Source: Deltaproteobacteria bacterium
Lineage (GTDB): Bacteria; Myxococcota_A; Polyangia; Fen-1088
NCBI GenBank assembly: GCA_016935975.1
Contig: JAFGPX010000084.1
Span: 1-64,000, forward strand
Length of the DNA: 64,000 nucleotides
Direction of reading: 5' to 3'
The position numbers and the translations under genes were made by a program. Positions 9,863 to 19,060 of this stretch are shown here, one piece after another. The notes below the pieces were generated by a model. That model saw only the letters and a program-made list of their open reading frames with translations. It ran no database searches and had not been told where the DNA came from. How positions within the stretch are numbered: position 1 is the stretch's first letter; each line of letters begins with the position of its first letter.

Positions 9863-11554
9863 ATGGCACCCAACCTTCGTAGTCTGGCGCTTGCCGTGGC
9901 CCTCCTCGGGGTGGGCTGCACGGGGGCAAGCTCCGTCCCCCAGAACACATCGACGGGAGGCATGGCTGGCGGCGGCCCGGGGAGCGGTGGGGCGACAAGC
10001 TCGGGCGGGACCAAAGCGACCGGCGGCACCACAAGCGCTGGCGGTAGCACTGCGACCGGAGGCGCGAGCGGAAGCGGCGGCAACTCGGCGGCCGGTGGCG
10101 CGGGCGGGACGGGCGGGAGCAGCGCGAATGGCGGGACCGGTGGAAGTGGCGGCAGGGGCGGAACGGGTGGCAGCTCGGACAGCGGCGGCAGGAGCGGGAC
10201 CGGCGGCAGGACGGCGGCGGCCGGTGGCACAGAGGCGACCGGCGGCAGAGCCGGCAGCGGCGGTGCGGGAAGGACGGGCACTGCAGGCGCTCGCACCGGC
10301 GGCGCAACCGGTTTCGGCGGTACCACGGGCGGTGCTGGCGGCGGTTCCGCCAGCGGTGGAACCCGATCGGGCGGCACCACAGGCGCAGGCGGCACGACAG
10401 CGGCCGGCGGCACGACGGGCACCGGGGGCTCGACCTCGACCATCATCGCGGCGACGCCGCCCATGGGCTGGAATTCGTGGAACAAGTTCGCCTGCAACGG
10501 CCTCAACGAATCTGTCGTCAAGGCCCAAGCGGATGCCTTCATCACCAGCGGCATGAAGGACGCCGGCTACCAGTACGTCAATCTCGACGACTGCTGGATG
10601 GACGGGCGCGATTCCAACGGCAAGTTCAAATGGAGCACGAGCAAGTTCCCCTCCGGGATTCCCGCGCTCGCCGACTACATTCACAACAAGGGCCTGAAGA
10701 TCGGTATCTACTCGACCCCCAACACCAAGACTTGCGCGGCGCTCTACGGCGGCTACACCCCCGGAGTTGGCAGCCTCGGTCACGAAACCCAGGACGCACA
10801 GACGTTCGCCGAGTGGGGTATCGACTACCTCAAGTACGACAAATGCCAAGGCCAACTCAGCGCCTTCGCGGTCATGCGCGACGCGCTCAGGAAGACCGGG
10901 CGCCCCATCGTCTACAGCATCAATCCAGCCGACCAAGGTCCCTATTGCACCCCGACGAACTGCTCGATCGACCTGGTCAACATCGCGAACCTATGGCGCA
11001 TCGAGTTCGATATCTCCGCCAAGTGGAGCGAGGTGATTCGGCTCATCGACAAGAACAAGCCCGAATACGTCGGGGCGGGACCGGGACATTGGAACGATCC
11101 CGACATGCTGGAGGTCGGCAACGGCCTCAACGACACGGAAGGGCGGTCCCACTTCAGCATGTGGTGCATCATGGCGGCGCCGCTCATCACCGGGAACGAC
11201 CTCTCCACCATGAGCACCGCGACGAAGGCGATTCTCACGAACAAAGAGGTCATCGCCGTCGACCAAGACCCGCTCGGCAAGCAAGGTCGGGTAGTGGCCG
11301 GGAACGGAACGAACCAAGAGGTGTGGTCGAAGGAGATGTCGGGGACCAACACGCGAGCGGTGGCGCTGTTCAACCGCGGCACGGGAAGCGCCAACATCAC
11401 CGTGCAGTGGAGCCAGATCGGCATTCCCACCGGCGCCGCCACCGTCCGCGATCTTTGGGCGGCCAAGGACCTCGGGGAGTTCACCGGGTCCTACACGGCG
11501 AGCAACGTGGCCAGTCACGACGTTGTCATGCTCAAGATCGTGAGCACGCCCTGA
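9863..11554 (+). CDS. Lipoprotein alpha-galactosidase, GH27-type, with a ~170-aa Gly-rich linker
   Basis: TPPMGWNSWNKFACNGLNESVV, YVNLDDCWM, GIYSTPNTKTCA, DYLKYDKC, WNDPDMLEVGN; lipobox LLGVGC. Confidence 0.92.
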   Translation: MAPNLRSLALAVALLGVGCTGASSVPQNTSTGGMAGGGPGSGGATSSGGTKATGGTTSAGGSTATGGASGSGGNSAAGGAGGTGGSSANGGTGGSGGRGGTGGSSDSGGRSGTGGRTAAAGGTEATGGRAGSGGAGRTGTAGARTGGATGFGGTTGGAGGGSASGGTRSGGTTGAGGTTAAGGTTGTGGSTSTIIAATPPMGWNSWNKFACNGLNESVVKAQADAFITSGMKDAGYQYVNLDDCWMDGRDSNGKFKWSTSKFPSGIPALADYIHNKGLKIGIYSTPNTKTCAALYGGYTPGVGSLGHETQDAQTFAEWGIDYLKYDKCQGQLSAFAVMRDALRKTGRPIVYSINPADQGPYCTPTNCSIDLVNIANLWRIEFDISAKWSEVIRLIDKNKPEYVGAGPGHWNDPDMLEVGNGLNDTEGRSHFSMWCIMAAPLITGNDLSTMSTATKAILTNKEVIAVDQDPLGKQGRVVAGNGTNQEVWSKEMSGTNTRAVALFNRGTGSANITVQWSQIGIPTGAATVRDLWAAKDLGEFTGSYTASNVASHDVVMLKIVSTP

Positions 11555-11578
11555 GCTGGGCGCTCCGCAAGCCCCCGG

Positions 11579-12790
11579 TCAATCGCCGGCGAATGTCTTC
11601 GGATCTTGCAGCATCCGCCACAAGTGAGTCCTGATGCTCGCTGTGTCGACCTGGGTGACCACCAAGGCATTTCCAGCGGCATTGGGCACGAGCGGCGGGC
11701 CCTGCCCTTGCGGCGAACCGAATACGGCCGTCGGATCAGGTGCGCTGGGTTCCGCCGTGATCACGAAGGTAGACACGCCCGCCGCGAGGACCGCCACTTG
11801 GTCGGCCGCGGTGTTGAGCTTGGACAGGTTCGGCTGCTTTCCCGCCATCCAGTCTCCGAATGGATTCCTGGGCAGATTCGCGAGATCGTCTGCCGTCACG
11901 TCGCCGCTCTGGTCGTAGCGGACGGGTACCTGGGTGTAGTGGAACTTGTGAGCGACAATCCAGTCCGCCCAGGGATCGAGATCACCGTTCGGACCGGTCA
12001 TGAGGGTCTTCCCGGACGAGGACGAGCCAAGCGCCGCCACCACGGTCACACGATCGACCACGGTAGGGTCCATGAGATAGGCATCCGCGAGATTGGTGAG
12101 CTGAGCGCCGGTCACGACGACGAGAGGGTGCCCGGGCAGATACAGCTGCCTAGAGAGATCCACGATCAACTGGGCACCCGCTGAGCGTAGCGGGACCGTG
12201 GACTCGATTCTCTGGTCGGCAGGCACCGTCAACTGCGTGCTGGCGCCCTCGGTGACATCGGGAATGTGCTCAAGGCCGCTCGCGCGCGCGGCTGTCACGA
12301 GATTGGTCCAGCCGGTCACGTTCGCGTTCTGGTCGGTCCAGTAGTTGCTCGCATCGACAACGATGCCGGCAAGGCTCAAGCTTCCGGCGTTCGCGAGTAG
12401 CACCGCGCACTCGCCGGCCCAGTTGTCGCTCCAGCCATCGTTGTCGATGATGACTGGGTTGCGATGGTCGACGGGCAACTGCCCGTACAAGTTGCGACCT
12501 GCGTCCAGGGTTTCCCCACATCCCGCCGCCGCAAGCGCCAGCCCCAGGTACAAGGCGCATCGTCGCCCGCCAGGTGGCACGGCACGAAGGCGAGTACCCG
12601 GCTTCGCACCGGGAACAGAACACCGCAGGAAAACGGTGCCTCGGAGGCAGCCGCGGCGCCGCACACGTCGAGCGTTCGCCCAAGTCCCGTCAGCGTCTTG
12701 GCCTGCACGGCCTCCAAGCTTCCGTGCCCGTGCGGTTGCGTCGTCCTCGATTCGTTTCATCGTGGCCTTCCTGCCTTGAGGAAGCGACAC
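11579..12790 (-). CDS. Nucleoside-hydrolase-like secreted lipoprotein (start uncertain, probably shorter)
   Basis: NPVIIDNDGWSDNWAGECAVLLAN...; lipobox-like LALAAAGC inside the ORF indicates a downstream start. Confidence 0.55.
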   Translation of the reverse strand: MSLPQGRKATMKRIEDDATARARKLGGRAGQDADGTWANARRVRRRGCLRGTVFLRCSVPGAKPGTRLRAVPPGGRRCALYLGLALAAAGCGETLDAGRNLYGQLPVDHRNPVIIDNDGWSDNWAGECAVLLANAGSLSLAGIVVDASNYWTDQNANVTGWTNLVTAARASGLEHIPDVTEGASTQLTVPADQRIESTVPLRSAGAQLIVDLSRQLYLPGHPLVVVTGAQLTNLADAYLMDPTVVDRVTVVAALGSSSSGKTLMTGPNGDLDPWADWIVAHKFHYTQVPVRYDQSGDVTADDLANLPRNPFGDWMAGKQPNLSKLNTAADQVAVLAAGVSTFVITAEPSAPDPTAVFGSPQGQGPPLVPNAAGNALVVTQVDTASIRTHLWRMLQDPKTFAGD

Positions 12791-13008
12791 ATCTTTCTAT
12801 ACTCGGCCTTGAAACGAAGGCAAGGAGCACTGCGCGCCCATGGCCGGCGGCGCCTGTGCTGTCGGCTATGGTGGGACGGCTCTGTCCGTCTCGGCTGCGG
12901 GAGCCGCGCTGCTTCACGGATGCGCAGGACGTCCGGCACTTCGGCTCGCGGCGAGGATCCGCCCTTCTGGAGAGCCGCGCCGGAAAGAAGAGTCGGACCA
13001 TTCGGTCA

Positions 13009-13518
13009 TCAGTATTCCTCCATGAATATCCCGCGCAAGGCCCAGCCGATCTGCTTGCGGACGTCTTCGACATCAATGCCTTGCTGTTTCTTGTCCACCC
13101 AGACGTCGTAGAGCCCTTCCACCAAGGCGCCCTTTTCGGCTGACCAGTATTTGTGGCTGTTGAGCATCCTGATCGTCTCCGGGCCGAACGCTGCGATCGC
13201 GGCGTCGGAGACGTCTAGTGGCGCCAGGGCCGTCTTGGCCAAGCCCGGAGCGCCGATGGGCGGCGTCGTTGTCCCCTGATTGGCGAGCGGCGGTGACGAG
13301 GAAGGCCTCTCCGGCAGCGCCAACCGCGGCGGCGGTAGGGACCGCTTCTTGGCCACTTTCGGTTGGGAGCCTAACGTCGCAGCTCTTTCGGCAGACGGGT
13401 CCTCCAGCGACGGCTCGCCAGCCACCTTTGGCTCGCGGTTTCCCAACCAGAACCAACCGAGCGGAAGCAGCAACAGCAACAACCAGAACCACCGGCCCTT
13501 TTTCCTGCGGTTGGTCAT
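13009..13518 (-). CDS. Hypothetical single-pass membrane protein
   Basis: MTNRRKKGRWFWLLLLLLPLGWFW N-terminal TM, Pro-rich stretch, small C-terminal domain. Confidence 0.5.
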   Translation of the reverse strand: MTNRRKKGRWFWLLLLLLPLGWFWLGNREPKVAGEPSLEDPSAERAATLGSQPKVAKKRSLPPPRLALPERPSSSPPLANQGTTTPPIGAPGLAKTALAPLDVSDAAIAAFGPETIRMLNSHKYWSAEKGALVEGLYDVWVDKKQQGIDVEDVRKQIGWALRGIFMEEY

Positions 13519-13779
13519 GGCACTCCTTTGGGTGGGGAAGACGCGTACGAGGATTCTACGCGCGGCTCCCAGACTGGTGCAATGCAACTCCGGAGGCGTT
13601 TCGATCACAGGATTTCCTGGGCTCGGGCAGCATGCGCGACGGGACTGAAGTGATGAACATGGGGGGCTCGTTGACAGGGGATCCGTTGTCGCGCACCATG
13701 GCCCACGATGCGCCGATACGAGAGAAGGCAGTCCAGCTTTCCATGGGCATGCAACCCACGAGGGCTCGATCCGGCAACG

Positions 13780-14835
13780 ATGGAGGTGAGGGTCCGGGAT
13801 GAATGCCCCGTGATTTCGATTGCCTTCTTCGGTCTTGCCGTGGGCATGCTGCTTTCGGTGCTAGTGCTGTCCGCAGGCTGCAGGTGCGGACGGACCAGCT
13901 CCCATGGAACTGCAGCGCCGGTCGAGACGAGGGCGAATCTCGCAGACGACGGTCCTGGGCGCGCTTGGGGGGGCACGGCGCGAAGCTGCAAAGGACTCGC
14001 GCCGACCTGCGGGCCATCGGGCAACGATGACTGCTGCAAGAGCCTGCGGGTTCCGGGCGGGACCTTCGCGCGGAGCTACGATGGCGTGGACTTCCTGGAC
14101 AAGAGCTTCCCGGCGACGGTGAGCGACTTCTACCTCGACAAATACGAGGTCACGGTGGGCCGGTTCCGGGCCTTCGTGAACGCGGGCATGGGCACGCAGA
14201 AGAACCCGCCGCGGGAGGACACGGGCGCACATCCGAAGATCGCGGGCTCTGGCTGGGACTCCGCATGGAACGCCAAGCTGCCGGCAAAAATGGACGCGCT
14301 GAAGGCCGCCCTCAAGTGCCACACGTCCTTCCAGACCTGGACGGACGCGCCGGGGAGCAACGAGAGCAAGCCGGTAAACTGCCTGGACTGGTACGCGGCA
14401 TTCGCCTTCTGCGCGTGGGACGGCGGGCGTCTGGCGACCGAGGCGGAGTGGAACTACGCGGCCGCAGGAGGCAGCGAACAACGGTACTATCCCTGGTCGA
14501 TCCCTCCAAGCTCCACGGCAATCGATGACAGCTACGCGGTGTACTGCGGTGGCACATGCAAGCTGCTGGACGTGGGCGCGAAGTCGCCGAAGGGCGACGG
14601 GAGGTGGGGGCAGTCCGACCTGGGCGGAAATGCTTGGGAGTGGACGCTCGACTGGGATCCCGTCCAGTACCCAATGCCGTGCCACGACTGTGCCCATGTG
14701 AAAGCAGGCACCTACAGGGCTTTCCGGAGCGGCAGCAACGACGACATCGCCGCGACTCTCCGGTCGTCCGTTCGGCACGTCTACTACCCCGACTACCGCG
14801 GCGTCAACGGAGCCCGTTGCGCCAGGACCCCATGA
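13780..14835 (+). CDS. Lipoprotein with formylglycine-generating-enzyme/sulfatase-modifying-factor (SUMF1-like) domain
   Basis: VPGGTFARSY, FYLDKYEVTVGRFRAFVNAG, PVNCLDWYAAFAFCAWDGGRLATEAEWNYAAAGG, DLGGNAWEWTLD; lipobox VLSAGC. Confidence 0.85.
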   Translation: MEVRVRDECPVISIAFFGLAVGMLLSVLVLSAGCRCGRTSSHGTAAPVETRANLADDGPGRAWGGTARSCKGLAPTCGPSGNDDCCKSLRVPGGTFARSYDGVDFLDKSFPATVSDFYLDKYEVTVGRFRAFVNAGMGTQKNPPREDTGAHPKIAGSGWDSAWNAKLPAKMDALKAALKCHTSFQTWTDAPGSNESKPVNCLDWYAAFAFCAWDGGRLATEAEWNYAAAGGSEQRYYPWSIPPSSTAIDDSYAVYCGGTCKLLDVGAKSPKGDGRWGQSDLGGNAWEWTLDWDPVQYPMPCHDCAHVKAGTYRAFRSGSNDDIAATLRSSVRHVYYPDYRGVNGARCARTP

Positions 14836-14844
14836 CTCCGCCCG

Positions 14845-15207
14845 CTACGATCCAGGGCAGATGTCCGTCTGCTTCCCCGCGAAAGGCTTCGCGACCTCGC
14901 TCACCTGCTTGCCGACCACGGTGATCGTCGCGGTGTCGTTGCTGCCCAAATGCTCCGCGGCCAACGCCGTCAGGTAGGGGACCTTCTTCGGGTCGCACTT
15001 CATGACCAGGGCTTGGACGGTATCGACGGCGAGAACGTTGCTGCCGGCCAGGATGAGGCGCATGTTCTTCGTCGAGGATTCGTAGTCGTACGTGCCGCTG
15101 TCGTCCCACACGGGCAGAGGACCGTGCTCGAGTCCCTGCAAGCCGTCCATGACCACGAAGTCGGCGGGGCGGATGCCGTAGTAGTCGCGGATGAACGTGG
15201 ATCTCGC
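14845..15207 (-). pseudogene. DUF362-type protein, C-terminal fragment only
   Basis: STFIRDYYGIRPADFVVMDGLQGLEHGPLPV...NMRLILAGSNVLAVDTVQALVMKCDPKKVPYL resembles the DUF362 C-terminus; upstream in the same frame is low-complexity sequence with no N-terminal domain. Confidence 0.6.
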
Positions 15208-15256
15208 GTCTCCCGGGGATCTCGATTCACCAGCAGGGTGCGTGGCGAGATCCACG
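15196..15256. repeat. Perfect 12-bp inverted repeat, 37-bp spacer, at the DUF362 truncation point
   Basis: CGTGGATCTCGC (15196-15207) / GCGAGATCCACG (15245-15256). Confidence 0.75.
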
Positions 15257-15293
15257 GCGACCGCGCAGCGGGCGCACCGAGAGGGGTGGGGGG

Positions 15294-15359
15294 CCCGACG
15301 GGCTTTGCCCGCTCGGGGCGGGGAGGCTGGCCTCCCCGCCGTTTCGCGGAACGCGAAAC
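15294..15359. repeat. Three contiguous hairpins
   Basis: CCCGACGGGC-TTT-GCCCG(C)TCGGG; GGCGGGGAGG-CTGG-CCTCCCCGCC; GTTTCGCG-GAA-CGCGAAAC. Confidence 0.8.
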
Positions 15360-15383
15360 CCAGGTTCAATCGTCGCCGCTTGG

Positions 15384-16496
15384 CTAGTCTGCCAGTGGGA
15401 AGTACGCGTTCGCCTGCCGTGCCATCGAGTCCTCACCCGACGAGGTGGCATGGCAGCTGTCGGACATGACCTCGCCCTTGGTGCTGTCGAGCTTCCACTG
15501 ACCGAGGTAGACCACATCCGTGATGCCCTCCGCGGCGATCTTCTTGGCCTCGTCGTCCGTCCATTTGGCGCCGCCCGTGCCAGCCAGGGTACACTCGTGT
15601 CCGGCCTCGTACACCGGCTGCCCCGACAGGTAGATCTTCGTGCCCGGGTTGACGTGAGCCTTCGCCGCCGTGATCATCCTCCTCACCTCGTCATCGGTCG
15701 CCCTGCTGCTGAAGATGCAGATCATGACCTGGACCCCTTTGACCACGTCCTTCCCTCCGATCGACTGCATCTTGCGGTCGAAGAGCTGCCAAGAACTGCT
15801 ATTCGAGTCTGTCCAGTTCTGGACGACCATGGCACCCGTACCATAGCTATCCGAGTTCCACATCACCCCGTTGCCAACCCGCTTGTTTCCATTGCCGATG
15901 TTGTTGGCCATCGAGCATCCGGTATAGGCAATCGCGTTCTTGCCAAAGCCGGTCGTCGGGGGCGTGGTGCCCCCCGTGCTGGTCGTGCCACCTGTGGCCG
16001 CGCCGCCGGTGCCGGTGGTGCGACCACCTGTCCCGGCACGGCCCGTCCCCGTCGTACGACCGCCCGTGCCGCTCGCTCCAGCGCCTCCAGTTTCACCGCC
16101 CGAGCCCTCCACTCCGCCACTGCCCGAGTCTCCGCCGGAGCCAGTCCTGCCTCCAACCATCGTACGACCGCCCGTACCAGACCGGCCGCCTCTGCCGGTG
16201 GTGCCGCCCGACTCCGTGGCGCCGCCGCTGCTGGTCGTGCCGCCCGAGCTGGTCGTGCCGCCCGAGCTGGTCGTGCCGCCCGTGCTCGTCGTGCCGCCCG
16301 TGCTCGTCGTGCCGCCGCTGCTCGTCGTGCCGCCGCTGCTGGTCGTGCCACCTGTATTCTCGTTGCCGCCGCTGCCGCCGGACTGACCACCCGTGCCAAT
16401 CACGCTTCCGCCCGTCGATTGCTCACACCCGACGAGCATGAAGGCGGCCAAGCCGATCGGCAGACAGACCCGGCTGATGATGCGCGCATGGTTCAT
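15384..16496 (-). CDS. Gly-linker lipoprotein with a possible SGNH-like C-terminal domain
   Basis: Lipobox MLVGC, long GGTTSS-type linker, then IAYTGCSMANNIGNG ... GQPVYEAGHEC ... MSDSCHATSSGEDSMA. Confidence 0.6.
   Translation of the reverse strand: MNHARIISRVCLPIGLAAFMLVGCEQSTGGSVIGTGGQSGGSGGNENTGGTTSSGGTTSSGGTTSTGGTTSTGGTTSSGGTTSSGGTTSSGGATESGGTTGRGGRSGTGGRTMVGGRTGSGGDSGSGGVEGSGGETGGAGASGTGGRTTGTGRAGTGGRTTGTGGAATGGTTSTGGTTPPTTGFGKNAIAYTGCSMANNIGNGNKRVGNGVMWNSDSYGTGAMVVQNWTDSNSSSWQLFDRKMQSIGGKDVVKGVQVMICIFSSRATDDEVRRMITAAKAHVNPGTKIYLSGQPVYEAGHECTLAGTGGAKWTDDEAKKIAAEGITDVVYLGQWKLDSTKGEVMSDSCHATSSGEDSMARQANAYFPLAD
16219..16344 (-). repeat. Seven 18-bp tandem units encoding the GGTTSS/GGTTST linker
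   Basis: Units such as GTGCCGCCCGAGCTGGTC (x2), GTGCCGCCCGTGCTCGTC (x2), GTGCCGCCGCTGCTSGTC (x2). Confidence 0.9.
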
Positions 16497-16689
16497 TGGA
16501 AATCTCCTCCTGTTGGACTGACGCCCGCGCGGACGCCCATATCCCATTCATGCGGGCACAGGGCCAAATCGATCACACGGTCGTCCTGTGTGAGACGAAC
16601 CGAGCCCCTTGACAGACTGCTCTTCCTGGGGACCGCAGCACGTCCGCCGCAACTAGGCGACAACGGGCCCGCGCCCGGCCCCGGCCATG

Positions 16690-17976
16690 CTACGGGAGCG
16701 TATAACGCTTCAAGACTTCCCACGCCACGTCGGGAATGGCGAAGGATGCGTAGTTGGCGCAATGCGTGCCGTCCTGCACCGTGCAGAGGATCGTCTCCAC
16801 ACCCTCCGCGCACTCTGGATACGCCTTGCACGATGCGTTCTCCGGCATCGGTGCCGGAGTACCCGTGCATTGGTTGATCTGCCCCCATTTCGTGAAGTTC
16901 GGTTCCGCCCCGCTGTAGTTCACCATCTGGTCTTTGGTAGCGCGGAACTGTATCTCCGTGATGGGTCGCGAAGGGTTGCAGGGGGTGGCGACAGTATCGA
17001 AATCGACCGGGGCCACCGCCGCGATCACGTCGGCCGCATCGCACGCCAGCTTGTAGGACATCGCGCCGCCGTTCGAGCAGCCCGTGGCGTAAACGCGTTT
17101 GCCGTCGATGCAGGCATCGGTCTTGAGCGCTGCGATGACCGCCTTCACGAAAGCCACATCGTCGACCTTGTCGGTCGTTGCCGGCGGGCAGCAGCCGCCG
17201 CCGTTCCACGACTTCCCGACCCCATCCCCGTAGATTACGAGGATTCCCTCCTTGTCCGCGAGCTTGTCGAAGCGGGACATCGACTTCTCCATGGCGCCGT
17301 CGCCACCCATCCCGTGGAAATCGAAAACGACAGGGAAGGGTGTCTTGCCGGTATAGCTGGTAGGCGCATAGACGGTGTAGGTGCGGTCGAGGGTACCCAC
17401 CGTGATCGTCTTTTTCGTGGATCCGGCCTTGAGCGTGGCGCCTGCCGGGCACTCCCCGCTGCTGCCGCCGCTGCCGCCGGAAGCTCCGCCCGTGCCCACG
17501 CCACCCATCCCCGTCTGTCCGCCGTCGCTCCCGGTCTGCCCGCCCTCGCCCGCGGCCCCGCTGGAACCGCCGCGACCGGTCGCGCCGCCGCGTCCGCTCG
17601 CACCGCCGCGTCCGGTCATGCCACCGCGTCCGGTCACGCCGCCGCGTCCGCTCGCACCACCAGCGGCCATGCCGCCGCTTCCAATGCGCCCGCCCGTAGA
17701 CACGCCCCCAGCGCTTTCACCACCACTGCCCACGCCGCCGCTGCCGAGGTCTCCGCCCGAGCCACTCGTGCCTCCGGAGTCGATTCGCGTGCTGCTCGTC
17801 CCTCCCGTGCTGGTTGTGCCCCCGCTGCTCGTGGTTCCGCCCGAGCTGGTTGCGCCACCCGACCCAGATTCCGCTCCCCCGGATCCACTGGGAGTCCCTG
17901 CGGGGTTGGAGGTACACGCGCTCGCCAGAAAGGCAAGCGCCACGAAGAGCAATCTCCTCTGCGGGGCAAAATGCAT
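16690..17976 (-). CDS. Gly-linker lipoprotein esterase, CE1/feruloyl esterase/PHB-depolymerase-like
   Basis: FPVVFDFHGMGGDG, VDDVAFVKAVIAALKTDACIDGKRVYATGCSNGGAMSYKLAC, APVDFDT; lipobox LASAC. Confidence 0.82.
   Translation of the reverse strand: MHFAPQRRLLFVALAFLASACTSNPAGTPSGSGGAESGSGGATSSGGTTSSGGTTSTGGTSSTRIDSGGTSGSGGDLGSGGVGSGGESAGGVSTGGRIGSGGMAAGGASGRGGVTGRGGMTGRGGASGRGGATGRGGSSGAAGEGGQTGSDGGQTGMGGVGTGGASGGSGGSSGECPAGATLKAGSTKKTITVGTLDRTYTVYAPTSYTGKTPFPVVFDFHGMGGDGAMEKSMSRFDKLADKEGILVIYGDGVGKSWNGGGCCPPATTDKVDDVAFVKAVIAALKTDACIDGKRVYATGCSNGGAMSYKLACDAADVIAAVAPVDFDTVATPCNPSRPITEIQFRATKDQMVNYSGAEPNFTKWGQINQCTGTPAPMPENASCKAYPECAEGVETILCTVQDGTHCANYASFAIPDVAWEVLKRYTLP
17582..17653 (-). repeat. 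Four 18-bp tandem units in the CE1 esterase linker
   Basis: GCGCCGCCGCGTCCGCTC / GCACCGCCGCGTCCGGTC / ATGCCACCGCGTCCGGTC / ACGCCGCCGCGTCCGCTC. Confidence 0.8.
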
Positions 17977-18167
17977 GGTTGTCTCCTTGGTTGCGAGCCG
18001 TCACAGCGCGACCCGGGTCCGACGCCTAGGCGCTGGCCGCCAAACAGCGCCATCAGCGCCGACGCGAACGTCGCCTTCTCGTGCGCAACGGGTCACTTGG
18101 ACGCGCTCTCTGCGGGTAGAATCCTGCCCTGAGATGCGCGCAGAAACCTGGTTCGATCACACGATCT

Positions 18168-19037
18168 TCACTGCGCGATGCAGTTGTCCTGCATGATCTT
18201 CCAGATCGCGTCGGCGATGGCCCGTCCCCCGGCATCCGACGCCTGGATCTTGCTCACTGGGTCGGTGTATTCCGGGTGCCCCGCCCAGATCGGCTGCAGA
18301 TCGAGGAAGTGACACGCCACTTTGTTCCTATTCGTGAGATCCGTGCATGCCTGTTGCACGAGTGGCCGCAGAGCGGGAACCCCGTAGATCGTGGGCAGCT
18401 CGGGATTGAGGAAGTAGACGATGTGCTCGACCGTTCCGTCTCTCTCCACCTGGTCCAGGAACAGCTCGAAATCGCTCGCCTCCTTGGCTACCGCGGCGTT
18501 CACGTCTCCGCCGTTGATGCCGGCCCAGGTGGTTTCCCAGGTCCCCCCATTCATGATCACCACCTTGAGCTTGGTGGCACCTGACTGCAGTGACCGGTAT
18601 TGCTCGGTGATCGCCGCCATGCTGGCGGCTGCGGCGGCGGCCACCCGGTACTCCTCGTTCGGTCCGATGGCCCGCGCCGCACGTGCGTAGTCCTGGACCG
18701 TCGTGTACTGGGAGCCAGGAATGGTCACCCACGAATCGCCTATCCAACCGACCTCGTTCGCCTTCACCTGACCCTTCACGCAAACGCTGCCACTCTCCGA
18801 GTCGATGGCGCCCTCGTCCACTCCCAGAATCGCGTCCTTCCCATCCGCACCGAGAGCCACGTCAGCCGCGTCCGCGCCAGCCGGCACGTCCTCTCCGTCC
18901 GCAGCGACGGCCGCGTCCCCTGCATCCGCCAACGCACGCGCTCTGCCCAGGCGGATCACCTTGCCGTCGCAGGCAGCGATGGCGACCAAGACCGCCATCG
19001 ACCAAGCGGTATGCGCGACAAGTGCCGACCTAGCCAT
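18168..19037 (-). CDS. SGNH/GDSL-hydrolase-like lipoprotein
   Basis: VGWIGDSWVTIPG block, VVIMNGGTWE, conserved C-terminal region; lipobox AIAAC. Confidence 0.6.
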   Translation of the reverse strand: MARSALVAHTAWSMAVLVAIAACDGKVIRLGRARALADAGDAAVAADGEDVPAGADAADVALGADGKDAILGVDEGAIDSESGSVCVKGQVKANEVGWIGDSWVTIPGSQYTTVQDYARAARAIGPNEEYRVAAAAAASMAAITEQYRSLQSGATKLKVVIMNGGTWETTWAGINGGDVNAAVAKEASDFELFLDQVERDGTVEHIVYFLNPELPTIYGVPALRPLVQQACTDLTNRNKVACHFLDLQPIWAGHPEYTDPVSKIQASDAGGRAIADAIWKIMQDNCIAQ

Positions 19038-19060
19038 CGCCTAATGGTACCATCCTCGCG

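Noticed and set aside
15940-16386. Pro/Val-rich PPVLVVPP-type ORFs opposite Gly-linker genes (also 17381-18196, 23628-24155, 27378-27938, 28289-28867, 9760-10554)
   Set aside because: These are antisense shadows of GGT/GGC-rich linker DNA; no start context or homology-like content.
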